Shown: positions 13,892 through 19,645 of the stretch, piece by piece
How positions within the stretch are numbered: position 1 is the stretch's first letter
Layout: every line of letters begins with the position of its first letter
Source of the DNA: an uncultured Oscillibacter sp.
GTDB lineage: Bacteria; Bacillota; Clostridia; Oscillospirales; Oscillospiraceae
DNA length: 19,645 nt
Direction of reading: 5' to 3'
NCBI GenBank assembly: GCA_934574045.1
Contig: CAKTMK010000041.1
Location: forward strand, 1 to 19,645
Translations under genes and position numbers: made by a program
Notes under the pieces: model-generated
The model's input: only the letters and a program-made list of their open reading frames with translations
What the model was told of the DNA's origin: nothing
Database searches by the model: none

Positions 13892-14217
13892 GAGCGCACT
13901 GAACAAGCGGCGGTTTGATATAGGCTCCGGCACGGCTGATTCTGGGGGTTTTCTTCTTTCCGGCACTCTCATTGTTCTGCGGTGTAAGACCAGCCCAAGA
14001 GCATAAATGCTTCGAGGTGGGGAACACGAACATAACGCACCAAATCCCGAAGCTGGCGAATATCTGCCGGAGGGATAAAGCTCCCGGCGGCAAGGTCGTG
14101 TTTGAAGATGTCTGCGATCTATTTGGCGTCCCGTTTGTCGGTTTTCTTGCCCCAAATCGCTTTTACATATTTGAGGTGAGCCAGAAGAATATTGCAGGTA
14201 CGCTCCAGAATGCGGGG
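13892..14217 (-). pseudogene. IS110-family transposase, internally deleted with stop and frameshift
   Basis: Two fragments in different frames. The upstream one (14217-14032) reads RILERTCNILLAHLKYVKA, then WGKKTDKRDAK, a TAG stop at 14121-14119, IADIFKHDL, and GSFIPPADIRQLRDLVRY. This is the DEDD-domain region of IS110 transposases, and the stop stands where Trp is usual. The downstream one (14024-13892) reads FPTSKHLCSWAGLTPQNN, KKTPRISRAGAYIKP and LVQCA, the C-terminal Transposase_20 region with its Ser nucleophile neighbourhood. The first roughly 80 residues, the middle and the last part are missing. It cannot make an active recombinase. Confidence 0.88.
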
Positions 14218-14295
14218 ACTGGACGCTTACTGAAAGATTGAAGTAGTCCGTCTCTCCAAAGATAAGGTTTCAGGGTGTAAAGCCCTACTCATTGG

Positions 14296-14394
14296 TGCTT
14301 GAAAGAGTGTCCGGCACACATAAGCATTCAGTTCAACGCATGGTTGAGCCTACTCACCTTCTCGTGATCTGCAGTGTGCTTGCTTCCTCAAGCA
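14296..14394 (-). ncRNA. Hairpin-rich stretch, possible remnant of an IS110 bridge RNA region
   Basis: Three stem-loops follow one another. TGCTT...AAGCA (14296-14326) encloses GTGT-CCGGC-ACAC. TCAAC-GCATG-GTTGA spans 14333-14347. TGCTTG-CTTCCT-CAAGCA spans 14377-14394. The block is just upstream of the transposase reading direction, where IS110 elements carry the non-coding end that encodes their bridge RNA. The strand and identity are inferred from position only; stems of 4-6 bp can occur by chance. Confidence 0.25.
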
Positions 14395-14487
14395 TATTCT
14401 AACAAATTACGACTTGCTGCGTTAGAACACTTGGGGTTCATTTCCCTTTGGTGCCTTGCAGCGCAGCGGAAAGGAATGGTCATAAAC

Positions 14488-15459
14488 ATGAAAGTCACAT
14501 ACGGCAAGGCAATCAGCGACGCGCTGAAAGAGGAGATGCGCAGGGACGAAAAGGTCCTGATCTACGGCGAGGATGTGGCGGAGTTCGGCAACATCTTTGG
14601 CCTTACCCGCGGGATGCTGGAGGAGTTCGGTCCCAAGCGCATCCGGAACACCCCTATCACGGAAACGGCGATCATCGGCAGCGCTATCGGCGCGGCGGAG
14701 ACTGGCCTGCGCCCCTGCGTGGAGCTGATGTATTCGGACTTCACCACGGTCTGCTTCGCTGAGATCTTCCACTGCGTGTCCAAGTGGCGCTATATGCACG
14801 GCCCGGAGTACAAGCTGCCTCTGGTCATCCGCAACGCCTCCGGCAGCGCCAACGGCGCCGGCTCCGAGCATTCCAACTGCGTGGAGAGTCTGTTCATGCA
14901 CTCCCCCGGACTGACGATTGTCACCCCCTCCTGCGCCTATGACGCCAAGGGCCTTCTGAAGTCCGCCATCCGCTCCGACAACCCGGTGCTGTTCTGCGAG
15001 CCGAAGCTGCTCTATCAGGCCAAGCAGGAGATCTCCGATGACGTGTACAACAGTGATTATACCATCCCTCTGGGCAAGGCGGACGTGAAGCGCGAGGGTA
15101 AGGACGTGACGCTGGTGGCCGTGGGCCTGATGGTGTCCCGCGCGCTGGAAGCCGCTGAAAAGCTGGCCGCCGAGGGCATCGAGGTGGAGGTCGTGGACCC
15201 CCGAACCATTGCGCCGCTGGACAAGGAGACGATCTTTGATTCCATCCGCAAGACCCACCGCGCCGCGGTGGTGGAGGAGAGCAACAAGACCGCCGGCATC
15301 GGCGCGGAGCTGGTTCAGGAGGAACTGTACGACGAGCTGGACGGGCCGGTGATGCGGATCGCCGCGCTGGATGTGCCAATGCCCTATAATATCCCCATGG
15401 AGCATTACTCGATCCCGGATGTCAACAGGATCGTGGAGACGGTCCGCAAAATGCTCTGA
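14488..15459 (+). CDS. acoB: TPP-dependent dehydrogenase E1 component, beta subunit (acetoin dehydrogenase-type)
   Basis: 323 residues from ATG 14488, which gives the family N-terminus MKVTYGKAISDAL. AAAGGA lies 12 bp upstream, which is long; an in-frame ATG at 14476 (MVINMKV) is almost on top of that site. Reading further upstream enters the IS110-derived sequence and is not credible. Family blocks seen: VLIYGEDVAEFGNIFG, TPITETAIIGSAIGAAE with Glu59 as the likely TPP-activating residue, SGSANGAGSEHSNCVESLFM, GLTIVTPS, and VVDPRTIAPLDKETI in the C-terminal transketolase domain. It forms the alpha2beta2 E1 with the gene upstream. The 646-bp separation from E1alpha is odd for this pair and is due to the IS110 remnant. 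No clear new promoter is seen. Confidence 0.9.
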   Translation: MKVTYGKAISDALKEEMRRDEKVLIYGEDVAEFGNIFGLTRGMLEEFGPKRIRNTPITETAIIGSAIGAAETGLRPCVELMYSDFTTVCFAEIFHCVSKWRYMHGPEYKLPLVIRNASGSANGAGSEHSNCVESLFMHSPGLTIVTPSCAYDAKGLLKSAIRSDNPVLFCEPKLLYQAKQEISDDVYNSDYTIPLGKADVKREGKDVTLVAVGLMVSRALEAAEKLAAEGIEVEVVDPRTIAPLDKETIFDSIRKTHRAAVVEESNKTAGIGAELVQEELYDELDGPVMRIAALDVPMPYNIPMEHYSIPDVNRIVETVRKML

Positions 15460-15488
15460 GCGAGCGCATCATTTGAAAAAGGAGGAGT

Positions 15489-15530
15489 ATGTTAAGGGTT
15501 GAACAGGGCCTTAACAGCATCAGACTATGA
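15489..15530 (+). CDS. 13-codon upstream ORF overlapping the E2 start
   Basis: ATG 15489 follows the strong AAGGAGGAGT (15479-15488) and encodes MLRVEQGLNSIRL. Its TGA (15528-15530) overlaps the E2 ATG (15527-15529) as ATGA. The ribosome binding site is 3-4 bp from this ATG, rather close. The peptide has no recognisable content, so if translated its likely use is to deliver ribosomes to E2. A hairpin (15490-15516) lies within it. Confidence 0.35.
   Translation: MLRVEQGLNSIRL
15490..15516 (+). promoter_or_regulatory. Hairpin between the ribosome binding site and the E2 start
   Basis: TGTTAAGG (15490-15497) and CCTTAACA (15509-15516) form a perfect 8-bp stem with an 11-base loop. Folded, it cuts the distance from GGAGG (15481-15485) to the E2 ATG from 41 nt to about 14 nt. 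No other ribosome binding site is near the E2 start, and an in-frame TAA at 15512-15514 rules out an earlier start. Confidence 0.45.
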
Positions 15531-17111
15531 GCGTTGAAATTGTAATGCCCCGGGCAGGACTCACCATGGTTGAAGGCACCATCAGCACCTGGAAGGCTGC
15601 GGAAGGCGCCCGCGTCGAAAAGGGCGATGTGATCATGGAGTATGAAAACGAAAAGAACGTGATCGAGTATGAGGCGCTGGCGTCCGGCTTCCTTCATATT
15701 CTCGCTCCGGAGGGCGAAACCGTGAAGGTCGGCGATCCGATCGGCGTGATGGCGGAAACGCAGGCCGAGTATGACGCCATCGTAAAGGGCGGAGCCGCTC
15801 CCGCCGCTTCCGCTCCTGCGGCCCCCACGCCTGCTGCCGGGGCCGCGCCTGCCGTTGGCGTTGTGGAGATCGAGATGCCCCGCGCCGGTCTGACAATGGT
15901 GGAGGGCACCATCACCGAGTGGAAGGCGGTCGAGGGCGAGCAGGTGGCCAAGGGTCAGGCCGTCATGGAGTATGAGAACGAGAAGAACTCCATTGCCTAT
16001 GAGATCGTGCACGGCGGCTTCCTGCACATTGTGGCCAAGGAGGGCGAGACCGTGAAGGTCGGCGACCCCATTGCCTACGTGACCCAGACAAAGGAGCAGT
16101 ACGACCGGCTGGTCAGCGGCGGCACTCCTGCGGCGGCGGCTCCGGCGGAGGAGGAAAAGGGCTGCGCGAGAGGCTGCCCCGCCTGCGTACATACCGCCGG
16201 CGCTCCGGCATCCGCTCCGGCAACGGCAAAGGGCCGCGTCTCCGCTTCCGGCCTTGCCAAGAAGCTGGCGCGTGAGGCCGGGATCGATCTGGCAGACGTG
16301 ACGCCCAGCGGCGGCCCCAGCGGCACGCGGATCGTCGCAAAGGACGTGGAGGAGTATCTGAAGAGCGGGAAAAACGCCCAGAGCGCGTCCGCGGCTCCTG
16401 CCGCCGCCTCCGTCGAGGACGAGATCACCGAGATCCCCTGGGTCGGCGTCCGGAAGACCATCGCCCGGAATATGTTCAACAGCATGCAGCAGACCGCCCA
16501 GTGCACCTGCGTCTGCGAGGTGGATGCCACCGAGCTGCTGCATCTGCGCGAAAAGCTGGTGGGCGATCAGGAGATCCTCGGCTGCAAGATCACCGTGAAC
16601 GACCTGCTCTGCAAGATGCTGGGCAAGGTTCTGGCCAAGCATCCCTATGCGAACGCCACGTTTGACGGCAAGACGCTTTACACCCACAAGCACGTCCACC
16701 TCTCCGTGGCGGTGGGCGCCGAGGACGGCCTGATGGTCCCGGTCGTGAAGAACGTGGATCTGCTCAGCGTGACCGAGATCAGCGGAAAGATCCGGGATCT
16801 CGCCGCCAGAGCAAAGACCAAGTCCCTTCGTCCGGACGAGCAGAGCGGCGGCACCTGCACGATCACCAATGTGGGCATGTTTCCCATCGACATCGGCACG
16901 CCGGTCATCAATCCCCCCCCAGACCGCCATCTGCGGATTCGGGCGCACCGTGCTCCGGCCGGTCATCCTGCCGGACGGCAGCGTTGGGGCCCGGTCCATG
17001 ATGAACGTGTTCCTGACCTTTGACCATCAGATTCTGGACGGTCTGGAAGTTGGACGGATCCTCAAGGACATTCAGTGCTACATTGAGCATCCGGAGCTGA
17101 TTCTGGCTTGA
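15527..17111 (+). CDS. acoC: Dihydrolipoamide acyltransferase E2, two lipoyl domains, frameshifted
   Basis: E2 carries the acyl group from E1 on lipoyl lysines and transfers it to CoA. Lipoyl domain 1 (about 1-80) has Lys43 in YENEKN. An Ala/Pro linker follows. Lipoyl domain 2 (about 112-195) is nearly a copy, with Lys153. A second linker contains GCARGCPACVH (Cys213, 217, 220). Then come the E1/E3-binding domain (RVSASGLAKKLAREAGIDLA, 237-256) and the catalytic domain from about 300. At 16913-16920 there are eight C. As read, the frame becomes NPPPDRHLR and stops at 17023 (498 residues) without the active site. With seven C it reads NPPQTAICGFG and continues through DHQILDG (catalytic His500, Asp504) to 17111, 527 residues. 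It is either a real slippage mutation or a sequence error. Confidence 0.88.
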
Positions 17112-17130
17112 TTGCGGAGGAAGATATACC

Positions 17131-18528
17131 ATGAAAATCATTGTTATCGGCGGCGGCCCCGGCGGCTATGTGGCCGCCATCCGTGCGGCCCAGCTGGGCG
17201 CGGACGTGACTCTGGTGGAGCGCGAGCATCTGGGCGGCACCTGCCTGAACATCGGCTGCATCCCCACCAAGTGCCTGCTGCACTCCGCTGAGCTGGTCTC
17301 CCAGATCAAGGATCAGGGCGTGGACATCGGCGTGAAGGTCTCCGGCGTGGAGGTGGACTTCCCGCAGGTCATCGCCCACAAGAACGCCATCTCCAAGCAG
17401 CTCACCGCCGGCGTGGCCGGTCTGCTGAAGATCAACAAGGTCGCCAAGATCGACGGCGAGGCCACCTTCACCGGCCCCAAGACCCTGAGCGTGAAGAAGT
17501 CCGACGGCTCTACCGAGACCATGACCGCCGACGCCATCATCGTGGCCACCGGCTCCGTCAACTTCGCGCCCCCCATTCCCGGCCTGAAGGAGAACCCCAA
17601 CTGCATCGACTCCACCGGCGCGCTGAGCCTTGAGAAGCTGCCCAAGTCCATGGTGGTCATCGGCGGCGGCGTCATCGGTCTGGAGCTGGCCTGCGCTTAC
17701 GCGGCGTTCGGCACCAAGATCACCGTCGTGGAGGCGCTGGACCATATGCTGCCCATGCTGGACGGCGACCTGACCGCCATCGGCGTGGCCCACATGAAGA
17801 AGATGGGCATGGAGTTCAACCTGGAGTGCCCGGTGCAGGCCGTGGAGGAGTCCCCTGTGGGTGCCAAGGTCATCTGCAAGAACAAGGCCGGTGAGACCGT
17901 CAGCTTCGAGGCGGAGAAGGTGCTGGTGGCCATCGGCCGCCGCGCCAACACTGCGTCCCTGAACCTGGAGGCCGGTCAGATCAGCAACGACCGCGGCCGC
18001 ATCGTCGTCAACGACAAGATGGAGACCAGCGTTCCCGGCGTGTATGCCATCGGCGACTGCGTTCTGGGCCATGCCCAGCTCGCCCACACCGCTTCCGCCA
18101 TGGGCGAGGTCGCCGCGGAGAACATCATGGGTCAGGAAGCCCATTACGACGAAAAGACCAACCCCACCTGCGTGTACATGGAGCCGGAGGCTGCGTCCGT
18201 CGGCCTGACCGAGGAGCAGTGCAAGGCCAAGGGCATCGACTACAAGGTCGGCAAGTTCCCCATGAGCGCCAACGGCAAGGCTCTGATCCTCAACGGCGGC
18301 GAGGGCCTCGTGAAGATCATCGCCGACGCGAAGTACGAGGAAGTGCTGGGTATGCACATCATCGGGCCTCGTGCCACCGACCTGATCGCCGAGGGTGCGC
18401 TGGCCATCCGTCTGGAGGCCACGGTGGAGGAGCTGATCTCCACCATCCACTCTCACCCCACCGTCACCGAGACCATGCGCGAGGCGGCGCTGAACGTGGA
18501 GAAGCGCGCCATCCACACCAGAAACTGA
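17131..18528 (+). CDS. lpdA: Dihydrolipoamide dehydrogenase (E3)
   Basis: 465 residues; GGAGG (17116-17120) is 10 bp from ATG 17131. E3 reoxidises the dihydrolipoyl groups of E2 and reduces NAD+. FAD binding is at IIVIGGGPGGYVAAIRAAQL (3-22). The redox-active disulfide is Cys38/Cys43 in GGTCLNIGCIPTKCLL. The NAD motif is VVIGGGVIGLELA, the second FAD contact is VYAIGDC, and the active-site base pair is His442-Glu447 in HSHPTVTE. No N-terminal lipoyl domain is fused, unlike some acetoin E3 proteins. It is the last gene of the operon, 19 bp after E2, and is complete, which shows that the frameshift in E2 has not been followed by wider decay. Confidence 0.95.
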   Translation: MKIIVIGGGPGGYVAAIRAAQLGADVTLVEREHLGGTCLNIGCIPTKCLLHSAELVSQIKDQGVDIGVKVSGVEVDFPQVIAHKNAISKQLTAGVAGLLKINKVAKIDGEATFTGPKTLSVKKSDGSTETMTADAIIVATGSVNFAPPIPGLKENPNCIDSTGALSLEKLPKSMVVIGGGVIGLELACAYAAFGTKITVVEALDHMLPMLDGDLTAIGVAHMKKMGMEFNLECPVQAVEESPVGAKVICKNKAGETVSFEAEKVLVAIGRRANTASLNLEAGQISNDRGRIVVNDKMETSVPGVYAIGDCVLGHAQLAHTASAMGEVAAENIMGQEAHYDEKTNPTCVYMEPEAASVGLTEEQCKAKGIDYKVGKFPMSANGKALILNGGEGLVKIIADAKYEEVLGMHIIGPRATDLIAEGALAIRLEATVEELISTIHSHPTVTETMREAALNVEKRAIHTRN

Positions 18529-18592
18529 CTCCGGCGGCGGAACGCGGGCAGCGCTGCACCCCGTCGGAGAAAAACCGCAAAGCTCGAACGCG

Positions 18593-18628
18593 TATCCGGC
18601 CGGCAGCCCGTGGGCTGCCGGCCGGATA
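18593..18628. terminator. Strong GC-rich hairpin after lpdA
   Basis: TATCCGGCCGGCAGCCC (18593-18609) and its exact complement (18612-18628) form a 17-bp palindromic stem around GT. No T-run follows. It is placed to end the operon transcript 64 bp after the E3 stop, but by an atypical structure. Confidence 0.55.
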
Positions 18629-18648
18629 CATTATGTATATAATGTATT
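18627..18648. repeat. AT-rich palindrome next to the post-operon hairpin
   Basis: ATACATTATGTATATAATGTAT is a 22-base inverted repeat with one mismatched pair near its centre, directly abutting the GC-rich hairpin. It resembles the AT-rich sites upstream of dctP but lacks their CAA end. It may be an operator, a promoter fragment or part of a terminator structure. Confidence 0.5.
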
Positions 18649-18845
18649 GCCTGCGCAGAAAAATGACGGCCATTACGGCGCGGCGCACCCCAAAACGGGA
18701 CGCGGAACGTCGGACGGGAACTGACCGCCCCGCTCCCAGCTCACAAGTCAGAGAGGGGACGTCCCTTGATATGCTCCCTCACTTTTGCAGAGACGGCAGT
18801 ACATAGTAAAACAGAGGCCCGCATAGGAGAAGATGCGCATAGTAT

Positions 18846-19022
18846 ATGATGCAGAGTGGGCCAGAGGCGGTTACCGGGGGAAGTTCTTCAGCGTGGCACA
18901 CCGTTCTGAAACAGCAAGTGAAGGACAAGTTTTTACAGCTCTTCGGAACATCGTGGGTCATGTCTGCTGATATGAAGATGAAATATCAGTACAGCGGCAG
19001 GGTGTCTGCCCACTTCCGTTGA
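18846..19022 (+). other. Short unassigned open frame in a gene-poor region
   Basis: An open frame of 58 codons starts with two ATG and ends KMKYQYSGRVSAHFR. There is no good ribosome binding site and I recognise no family. It lies in the 876-bp stretch 18529-19404, where GC content falls visibly below that of the operon. I see no other candidate gene there; the stretch holds the hairpins already listed, GGGACGTCCC at 18756-18765, and a terminator at 19079. It could be a fragment of a lost gene or chance. Confidence 0.15.
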
Positions 19023-19078
19023 GGTCAGCGTTTGGGTTAGAAAAAAGCACAACTGCAAAATAATAACTTATGAAAAAC

Positions 19079-19114
19079 AAAACTCCTTGAAATCAGACGA
19101 TTTCAAGGAGTTTT
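19079..19114. terminator. Bidirectional terminator hairpin
   Basis: AAAACTCCTTGAAATC (19079-19094) and GATTTCAAGGAGTTTT (19099-19114) form a perfect 16-bp stem with loop AGAC, with A-rich and T-rich ends on the two sides. It works as an intrinsic terminator in either direction. No gene within 500 bp clearly uses it. Confidence 0.8.
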
Positions 19115-19334
19115 GGTACGCCGTAAGGGATTTTCCCCCGGCTTTCTGGTCCGTAGGCTGCCTCACGCACAAACCGGAGCCGTTTCGGATCTGATTTGCC
19201 CCTTTTGCCGCCATTCGCTCGGCGGATTTTCCATTGTTCCTGTTCAGACCTGCCCGCTCCGATCCCATTCTGGGTCAAAAGTGGGTCGGGGACAGGATAT
19301 CCAGATTCTGCCGACATGGTGTTGAAAATTTTTC

Positions 19335-19363
19335 TTGCGTAGCGGAATGGCACATGTTATTAT
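19335..19363 (+). promoter_or_regulatory. Promoter of the TetR-type gene
   Basis: TTGCGT (19335-19340), 17 bp, then TATTAT (19358-19363), with a TG one base before the -10. CTTGCG (19334-19339) and CGCAAG (19375-19380) bracket the promoter as an inverted repeat that could be half-sites of an autoregulatory operator. Confidence 0.55.
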
Positions 19364-19404
19364 AAAAGTGCAATCGCAAGTATAGTGTTGGGGGACTGAT
19401 AATT

Positions 19405-19645
19405 TTGCCAAGAGGAAAACTGTTAAACGGTCTGGTGACCCAGCAGAAGATCCTGCGGGGGGCGGTGGCGCTGTTTCTGGAAAAGGGCTACACGAAAACC
19501 ACCACCGGCGAGATCGCGAAGGCGGCGGGCATCGGGCAGAGTTCGTTTTTCCACGTCTTTCCCAACAAAGAGGCGCTGCTGCTGGAGCTGGTAAAGCGGA
19601 TGTTCAGCGGGCAATTCGCTCTGGCGGGACAGCACAGCGGGGAAC
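19405..19645 (+). CDS. TetR-family transcriptional regulator, 5' part only
   Basis: 80 codons are visible before the window ends. I place the start at TTG 19405 (PRGKLLNGLVTQQKILRGAV), because GGGGGA (19390-19395) lies 9-10 bp upstream and TetR proteins normally have such a short basic lead-in. The DNA-binding domain is complete: helix 1 around LRGAVALFLEKGYTKTTTG, then the helix-turn-helix EIAKAAGIGQSSFFHVFPNK, followed by EALLLELVKRM. Residues QSSFFHVF replace the common KGTFYHYF at the recognition helix. The ligand-binding domain is outside the window, so the inducer is unknown. Members usually repress themselves and a neighbour, which would lie beyond the right edge. Confidence 0.85.
   Translation, partial: MPRGKLLNGLVTQQKILRGAVALFLEKGYTKTTTGEIAKAAGIGQSSFFHVFPNKEALLLELVKRMFSGQFALAGQHSGE

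Larger units (their letters stand above)
13880..14400 (-). mobile_element. Decayed IS110-family insertion sequence between E1alpha and E1beta
   Basis: A transposase remnant (13892-14217) and the adjoining non-coding, hairpin-rich stretch (about 14218-14400) together look like a broken IS110-group element. Termini are not definable: this group usually lacks terminal inverted repeats, and I see no target duplication. Base composition is visibly lower in GC than the flanking genes. It lies inside what would normally be an abutting E1alpha/E1beta gene pair. Confidence 0.75.

Noticed and set aside
15422..18516. Long antisense frames opposite E2 and lpdA (525 and 484 codons)
   Set aside because: Both strands cannot be equally real here; the sense strand carries complete lipoyl, FAD and redox motifs, the antisense none.
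1..19645. CRISPR array, tRNA or rRNA genes
   Set aside because: I saw no regularly spaced direct repeats and no cloverleaf or rRNA-like sequence on either strand.

Overview
The window is GC-rich (roughly 60%), has strong GGAGG-type ribosome binding sites and intrinsic terminators, and encodes Firmicute-style proteins: a lipoprotein TRAP receptor, a clostridial-type methyl-accepting chemotaxis protein, Fe-S and flavodoxin proteins, and an IS110 remnant. This suggests an anaerobic high-GC Clostridia member, perhaps a gut Oscillospiraceae relative. That placement is inferred from sequence style only.

Layout. 1-2580: a minus-strand pair (flavodoxin-family protein cut by the window edge, and an isoprenylcysteine-methyltransferase-like membrane protein) diverges from a plus-strand pair (small cupin and TSUP/TauE-type exporter). 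2581-5250: one large dCACHE chemotaxis receptor with its promoter and terminators. 5270-7170 (minus): a NUDIX hydrolase, a broken C-terminal remnant of an Fe-S aldo/keto reductase, and a D-2-hydroxyacid dehydrogenase. 7320-8473: a second cupin converging on an AraC-type regulator. 8585-9840: a Crp/Fnr-family regulator, then a 547-bp regulatory region. 9841-18528: the main operon, dctP-dctQ-dctM followed by E1alpha, E1beta, E2 and E3 of an acetoin dehydrogenase-type 2-oxo-acid dehydrogenase complex. 18529-19404: a long stretch with no convincing gene, then the start of a TetR-type regulator that runs off the end.

The plus-strand operon reads as one catabolic unit. A TRAP transporter brings in a small organic acid (or related compound), and a TPP/lipoate/FAD complex cleaves it oxidatively to an acyl-CoA plus NADH. 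The divergent Crp/Fnr protein is the natural candidate regulator. Two nearly identical 20-bp inverted repeats lie upstream of dctP, and the proximal one is centred about 41.5 bp before the inferred transcription start, the class II activator position.

Three features suggest the operon is decaying, switchable or recently rearranged. A doubly deleted IS110 transposase remnant separates E1alpha from E1beta. E2 carries a one-base excess in a run of eight C that separates the catalytic DHxxxDG motif from the rest of the protein. E2 also has no ribosome binding site next to its start codon: a strong one lies about 40 nt upstream, before a hairpin and a 13-codon ORF that overlaps the E2 start.
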